DNA of 64,000 nt from Kineococcus aurantiacus (GTDB lineage: Bacteria > Actinomycetota > Actinomycetes > Actinomycetales > Kineococcaceae): assembly GCF_013409345.1 (NCBI RefSeq), contig NZ_JACCBB010000001.1, forward strand, positions 992,001-1,056,000. Reading direction: 5' to 3'. Both the position numbers and the translations under genes were made by a program. Each line of letters starts with the position of its first letter. Within the stretch, counting starts at the first letter, position 1. Positions 60,796-64,000 of the stretch are shown here, one piece after another. The notes under the pieces were generated by a model. The model did no database searches and was not told the DNA's origin. It saw only the letters and a list, made by a program, of their open reading frames with translations.

Positions 60796-61739
60796 GCGCT
60801 CACCCCGCCGGGCAGCAGGGACTCGCGGCGCAGCGCCTCCCACACCTCGGGCGGTGCGGGGTCGAACAGCGCCGCGTCGCGCCGCACCTCGGCGGGGGAG
60901 CGCACGCCCAGGACCAGGGAGGCGACGGCCGGGTGGGCCGCGGCGTGCTGCACGGCCAGGGCCGGCAGCGTCGTGCCGTGCTCGCGGGCGACCCGCGCGA
61001 TCCGGCGGGCCCGCTCCAGCAGGTCCGCCGGTGCGGGCCCGTAGGCGTACGTGGCGTCCGGGGGCGGCTCGTCGTGGGCGAGCAGGCCCGAGGCGAACAC
61101 GCCGCCGAGGACGACGGCCGTGCCGGTGCGCGTCGCCGCCGGGAACAGGTCGGCCGCCGCGGAGGCGTCGAGCAGGTGGTAGCGCCCGGCGACGAGGACG
61201 ACGTCGAGGTCGAACTCCTCCACGAAGCGCGCCAGGGGCGCCGAGGAGTTCATGCCCGCCCCGACCCCCCGCACGAGCCCCTCCTCGCGCATCCGCAGCA
61301 GCTCGGGGATCGCCTCCCGGCGGGCCTGGTCGAGGTGGTCGTCGGGGTCGTGGACGAGCGCGACGTCGACGCGGTCCAGGCCCAGCCGCTCCAGGCTGTC
61401 CTCGATCGAGCGCCGGACCCCGGCCGCGGAGAAGTCCCACACCCGTTCCCGGGTGGCGGGCACGTCGAAGCCCTGGCTGTCGCGCCCGGTCCCGGCGCAG
61501 GGCACGAGCAGCCGCCCCACCTTGGTCTGCAGCACGAACTCCGCCCGCGGCCGGTCGCGCAGGGCCGCCCCGACCCGTTCCTCGGCCAGCCCCAGGCCGT
61601 AGTGCGGGGCGGTGTCGACGTAGCGGACGCCGGCGTCCCAGCAGGCGTCCACGGTGGCGCGGGCCTGCTCGTCGCTCACGGCGGTGTAGAGGTTCCCCAG
61701 GGCGGCCGACCCCAGGCCCCACGGCGGCAGCTGCAGCAC
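60792..61739 (-). CDS. Aldo/keto reductase, L-fucose dehydrogenase-like
   Basis: A 315-residue AKR of the D-threo-aldose/L-fucose 1-dehydrogenase group. It begins LPPWGLGSAALGNLYTAVSD. Catalytic Asp and Tyr are in YVDTAPHYGLGLAEERVG, Lys in FVLQTKVGRLL and His in ALVHDPDDHLDQARREAIPE. In this operon it would oxidise L-fucose to L-fucono-1,5-lactone with NAD(P). The GTG at 61739 lies a few bases after the SDR stop (GGGTGAGGC) and is coupled to the lactonase by GTGA. Confidence 0.9.
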   Translation of the reverse strand: MLQLPPWGLGSAALGNLYTAVSDEQARATVDACWDAGVRYVDTAPHYGLGLAEERVGAALRDRPRAEFVLQTKVGRLLVPCAGTGRDSQGFDVPATRERVWDFSAAGVRRSIEDSLERLGLDRVDVALVHDPDDHLDQARREAIPELLRMREEGLVRGVGAGMNSSAPLARFVEEFDLDVVLVAGRYHLLDASAAADLFPAATRTGTAVVLGGVFASGLLAHDEPPPDATYAYGPAPADLLERARRIARVAREHGTTLPALAVQHAAAHPAVASLVLGVRSPAEVRRDAALFDPAPPEVWEALRRESLLPGGVSA

Positions 61740-61743
61740 CGCC

Positions 61744-62481
61744 TCACCCCTGCCGCGCGGGCAGGCGCAGGGAGTGCGTCCCGCCGTCGACGGCCAGCAC
61801 GACCCCCGTGGTCGCCGACGACCGCGGGTCGGCCAGGTGAACGACGGCGTGCGCGACCTCGTCGGCGCTGACGAGCCGCCCCGTGGGCTGCCGGGCCTGC
61901 AGCGCGGCCCGCTCGGCGGCGGGGTCGTCGGTGGCGTCGAGCAGCCGCTGCACCCACGGGGTGTCCGCGGTGCCGGGGTTCACGCAGTTCACCCGGATCC
62001 CGTCGGCCAGGTGGTCGGCCGCCATCGCCAGCGTCAGCGCCTGGACCGCCCCCTTGGTCGCCGAGTACAGCGCCCGCTGCGGCAGGCCCGTCCAGGCCGC
62101 GATGGAGCAGGTGTTGACGACGGCGGCGTGCCCGGAGGCCCGCAGGTGCGGCAGGGCGGCGCGGGTGGTGCGCACGATGCCGAGGACGTTGACGTCGTAG
62201 ACGCGGTGCCACTCCTCGTCGTCGTTGGCGGTGACGTCGCCGACGGCGCCGACCCCGGCGTTGTTCACGAGGACGTCGAGCCCGCCGAGGTGGGCGACGG
62301 CCTCGGCGACGGCGGCGCGCACCGAGGCGTCGTCGGACAGGTCGGCCCGCACGCCGTGGGCGCCGGGCGCGGGGTCGCGGTCCAGGACGACGACCCGCGC
62401 GCCGTCCTGCGCGAACCGCCGCACCGTCGCCGCGCCGATGCCGGACGCCCCGCCGGTCACCAGGACCCGCAGCTCCTTCAC
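61744..62481 (-). CDS. SDR family dehydrogenase (2-keto-3-deoxy-fuconate dehydrogenase candidate)
   Basis: A 245-residue short-chain dehydrogenase. The cofactor motif is VLVTGGASGIGAATVRRF with an acidic VVLDRDP after strand 2, pointing to NAD. NNAGVGAVGD, active-site Ser in NTCSIAAWTGL and Tyr-Lys in ALYSATKGAVQAL follow. In known oxidative fucose pathways an SDR oxidises 2-keto-3-deoxy-L-fuconate, which fits this operon; assignment is by context. The GTG at 62481 overlaps the TGA of a 22-codon ORF. Confidence 0.85.
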   Translation of the reverse strand: MKELRVLVTGGASGIGAATVRRFAQDGARVVVLDRDPAPGAHGVRADLSDDASVRAAVAEAVAHLGGLDVLVNNAGVGAVGDVTANDDEEWHRVYDVNVLGIVRTTRAALPHLRASGHAAVVNTCSIAAWTGLPQRALYSATKGAVQALTLAMAADHLADGIRVNCVNPGTADTPWVQRLLDATDDPAAERAALQARQPTGRLVSADEVAHAVVHLADPRSSATTGVVLAVDGGTHSLRLPARQG

Positions 62482-62546
62482 CGCCGGCCCCCCGCGGGCG
62501 CGCGGAGGCGCGCGGCGTCCGGGGCGGGGCTCGTGGACCCGGTCAT
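62478..62546 (-). CDS. 22-residue linker ORF between FAH and SDR genes
   Basis: An ATG at 62546 overlaps the FAH stop (TGATGA). The frame (MTGSTSPAPDAARLRAPAGG...) ends in a TGA that overlaps the SDR start (GTGA). It exactly bridges the two genes in a third frame. It may be a coupling device, or the SDR N-terminus displaced by a frameshift. Not recognised as a protein. Confidence 0.4.
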   Translation of the reverse strand: MTGSTSPAPDAARLRAPAGGRR

Positions 62547-63388
62547 CAGGCCGCCCCGAGGACCTGTCGCATGCGGCCGAGGCCGTCGACCTCGCACTCC
62601 ACGACCTGCCCGGCGCGCAGGTACGGCTTGGGGTCCGGCCGGCCCAGGGCCACGCCCGCGGGGGTGCCCGTGTTGACGAGGGCACCGGCCTCCAGCACGG
62701 TGAACTGCGACAGGTACCGGACGAGCTCGCCGACGCCGAAGACCATGTCCTTCGTCGTGCCGTCCTGGCGCAGCTCCCCGTCCACCCAGCAGCGCAGCCC
62801 CAGCGCCGAGGGGTCCCCGACCTCGTCGGCCGTGACGAACCAGGGGCCGAGGGGGTTGAAGGTCTCGCAGTTCTTGCCCTTGTCCCAGGTGCCGCCGCGC
62901 TCGATCTGGAACTCGCGCTCGGACACGTCGTGGGACACGACGTACCCGGCGACGGCGGCCAGGCCCTCCTCGGCGGAGTCGAGGTAGCGGACGGTGCGGC
63001 CCAGGACCACGCCCAGCTCGACCTCGTAGTCGGTCTTGACCGAACCGCGCGGCACGAGGACCTCGTCGTAGGGACCCACGACGGTGGAGGGGATCTTGAG
63101 GAAGACCACCGGCTCGTCGGGGACCGGCGCGCCCGTCTCGGCGGCGTGGTCGCGGTAGTTCAGCCCGATGCACACGACCGCGTGCGGGCGCGGGACCGGC
63201 GAGCCGACCCGCAGGCCGCCGGCGTCCAGCGCGGGCGCGCCCGCGAGGGCGGCGCGGGCCCGGTCCAGGTCGGCGAACGACCAGGCGACGTCGGGGTCCA
63301 GCACACCGGACAGGTCCGCGTACGTGCCGTCCTCGCGCAGCGCGACGGGTCGTTCGGCACCCGGGGGGCCCAAGCGCAGGAGCTTCAC
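62546..63388 (-). CDS. Fumarylacetoacetate hydrolase family protein (diketo-deoxy-fuconate hydrolase candidate)
   Basis: A 280-residue FAH-fold enzyme. Motifs are VVCIGLNYRDHAAETG, PVVFLKIPSTVVGPYDEV, KTDYEVELGVVLG (metal Glu residues), GYVVSHDVSEREFQ, KNCETFNPLGPW and GTPAGVALGRPDP. In the oxidative L-fucose route an FAH protein splits 2,4-diketo-3-deoxy-L-fuconate to pyruvate and lactate, the likely role here. The GTG at 63388 follows GGAGAGG by 8 bases. It is the first gene of the operon. Confidence 0.9.
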   Translation of the reverse strand: MKLLRLGPPGAERPVALREDGTYADLSGVLDPDVAWSFADLDRARAALAGAPALDAGGLRVGSPVPRPHAVVCIGLNYRDHAAETGAPVPDEPVVFLKIPSTVVGPYDEVLVPRGSVKTDYEVELGVVLGRTVRYLDSAEEGLAAVAGYVVSHDVSEREFQIERGGTWDKGKNCETFNPLGPWFVTADEVGDPSALGLRCWVDGELRQDGTTKDMVFGVGELVRYLSQFTVLEAGALVNTGTPAGVALGRPDPKPYLRAGQVVECEVDGLGRMRQVLGAA

Positions 63389-63491
63389 GGTGTCTGCCTC
63401 TCCAGGGGTGCGGGGTCCGGCGGCCGCCGGGGCCGGGCCTCCGCGACGTCGGTGTCACTGCGGCGGGCCGCACGGAGCGCCGAGGGAGACC

Positions 63492-63533
63492 TCGGACGTC
63501 TGAAGCCTGTCCCGCGCTCGGTCGGCGCGTCAA
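63492..63533 (-). promoter_or_regulatory. Promoter and operator of the fucose operon
   Basis: Minus strand: TTGACG (63528-63533), an 18-base spacer and CAGGCT (63504-63509). The near-palindrome TCGGACGTCTGA (63492-63503) directly follows the -10 and covers the predicted start. A second GGACGTC lies at 63562-63568, inside the end of the upstream gene. The leader is about 110 bases. The weak stem GGGAGA/TCTCCC (63537-63555) may terminate the upstream gene. No regulator gene for it is in the window. Confidence 0.6.
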
Positions 63534-63558
63534 GTGGGGAGATCCCCGGTCTCCCTCC

Positions 63559-64000
63559 TCAGGACGTCAGATGTCTGGCGGGCCACAGCCGCAGCACGAC
63601 CGACCGGGCGACGTCGTAGGCGAGCGTCGCGGCCTTCAGCCCCCACCGCTCCCCGAGCCGGTGGTCGGCGGCCGGGACGAGCCGGGCGGCCAGGTCCGGG
63701 CGCTGCCGGGCCACGTACCGGCGCGCCCGCCAGGCGTGCACGGGCGAGGAGGCGATCGCCAGGTACCGCCCGGCCTCCAGCCCGGCGAGGGAGAACTCGA
63801 CGTTCTCCCACGTCGTGCGCGCCTCCTCCTCGGTGCGGGTCCGGCCCGGCGCGACGCCCAGGACGTCGCGGGCGTGGGCGGCCATCACGGCGGCCTCGCT
63901 CGGGCCGCCGTCGCGGGCGTACCCGGAGAACACCAGCTGCGCCGTCGGCGAGGTGCGGACGGCGATCTCGGTGCGCCAGCGCTGCATGCGGCTGACCGAG
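63559..64000 (-). CDS. DUF218 (YdcF/ElyC-like) protein, N-terminus outside window
   Basis: The C-terminal about 146 residues of a DUF218 protein; the frame is open to the window edge. Visible blocks are LVFSGYARDGGPSEAAVMA, DVLGVAPGRTRTEEEARTTWEN, IASSPVHAWRARRYV and a C-terminal helix. DUF218 proteins are often envelope-associated with putative nucleotide- or sugar-related activity. It lies 170 bases upstream of the fucose operon on the same strand but is separated by that operon's own promoter. Confidence 0.85.
   Translation of the reverse strand, partial: SVSRMQRWRTEIAVRTSPTAQLVFSGYARDGGPSEAAVMAAHARDVLGVAPGRTRTEEEARTTWENVEFSLAGLEAGRYLAIASSPVHAWRARRYVARQRPDLAARLVPAADHRLGERWGLKAATLAYDVARSVVLRLWPARHLTS

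Overview
The window is very GC-rich actinobacterial chromosome. Codon third positions are almost all G or C, GTG starts are very common, and the genes are tightly packed. Marker genes fit an actinobacterium: an IdeR/DtxR iron regulator, a RamB-type acyl-responsive regulator beside GTP-dependent PEP carboxykinase, a mycobacterial-type SerC, EttA, DUF3027, DUF2530 and a c-di-AMP riboswitch before an NlpC/P60 gene. Content and style suggest a Kineococcus-like member of the Kineosporiaceae, but this is inference. There are no insertion sequences, phage genes or CRISPR arrays; the region looks like stable core and near-core chromosome.

Layout. 1-4187: end of a nitroreductase, a small membrane protein and a histidine kinase/LuxR-type response regulator pair. 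4148-7676: divergent ramB and pckG. 7770-14443: lipid and redox enzymes (MDR oxidoreductase, TesB thioesterase, DszC-like flavoprotein), ettA, tRNA-Arg(UCU), an epoxide-hydrolase-like protein and an aldo/keto reductase. 14484-17316: an S4-domain pair, an HNH endonuclease behind a histidine-rich upstream ORF and a strong hairpin, and a secreted NlpC/P60 peptidase under a c-di-AMP riboswitch. 17468-20972: IdeR, photolyase, MFS exporter. 21445-27031: NAD operon nrtR-nadA-nadB-nadC-cysteine desulfurase. 27056-33881: 2'-5' RNA ligase-like protein, secreted subtilisin, CopC, and a divergent MFS/LysR pair. 33984-40076: sodA, HAD phosphatase and a cassette of cold-shock protein, DUF3027 and a giant GHKL ATPase. 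40081-49932: DUF2530, SDR, aminotransferase, GGDEF-EAL protein, MarR-MFS operon, methyltransferase, DUF1540, serC, a tandem repeat cluster and DUF1810. 49935-64000: mostly carbohydrate catabolism: sugar isomerase, LacI plus GH38 alpha-mannosidase, SGNH hydrolase, pdxH, and an oxidative L-fucose operon (FAH hydrolase, SDR, AKR, lactonase, GH29 fucosidase), ending in a truncated DUF218 gene.

How the genes work together. nrtR-nadABC plus the desulfurase is a self-contained de novo NAD unit, in which the desulfurase probably builds the NadA Fe-S cluster. The last operon would release fucose and oxidise it without phosphorylation, although no fuconate dehydratase is present in the window. Three sugar promoters carry a palindrome directly over the predicted transcription start.

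Expression signals follow a striking pattern. About twenty genes have no Shine-Dalgarno but a NANNNT (usually TANNNT) hexamer 6-8 nt before the start codon, as expected for leaderless mRNAs. Operon-internal genes instead start at GTGA overlaps. All functions are inferred from sequence reading; no search was run.
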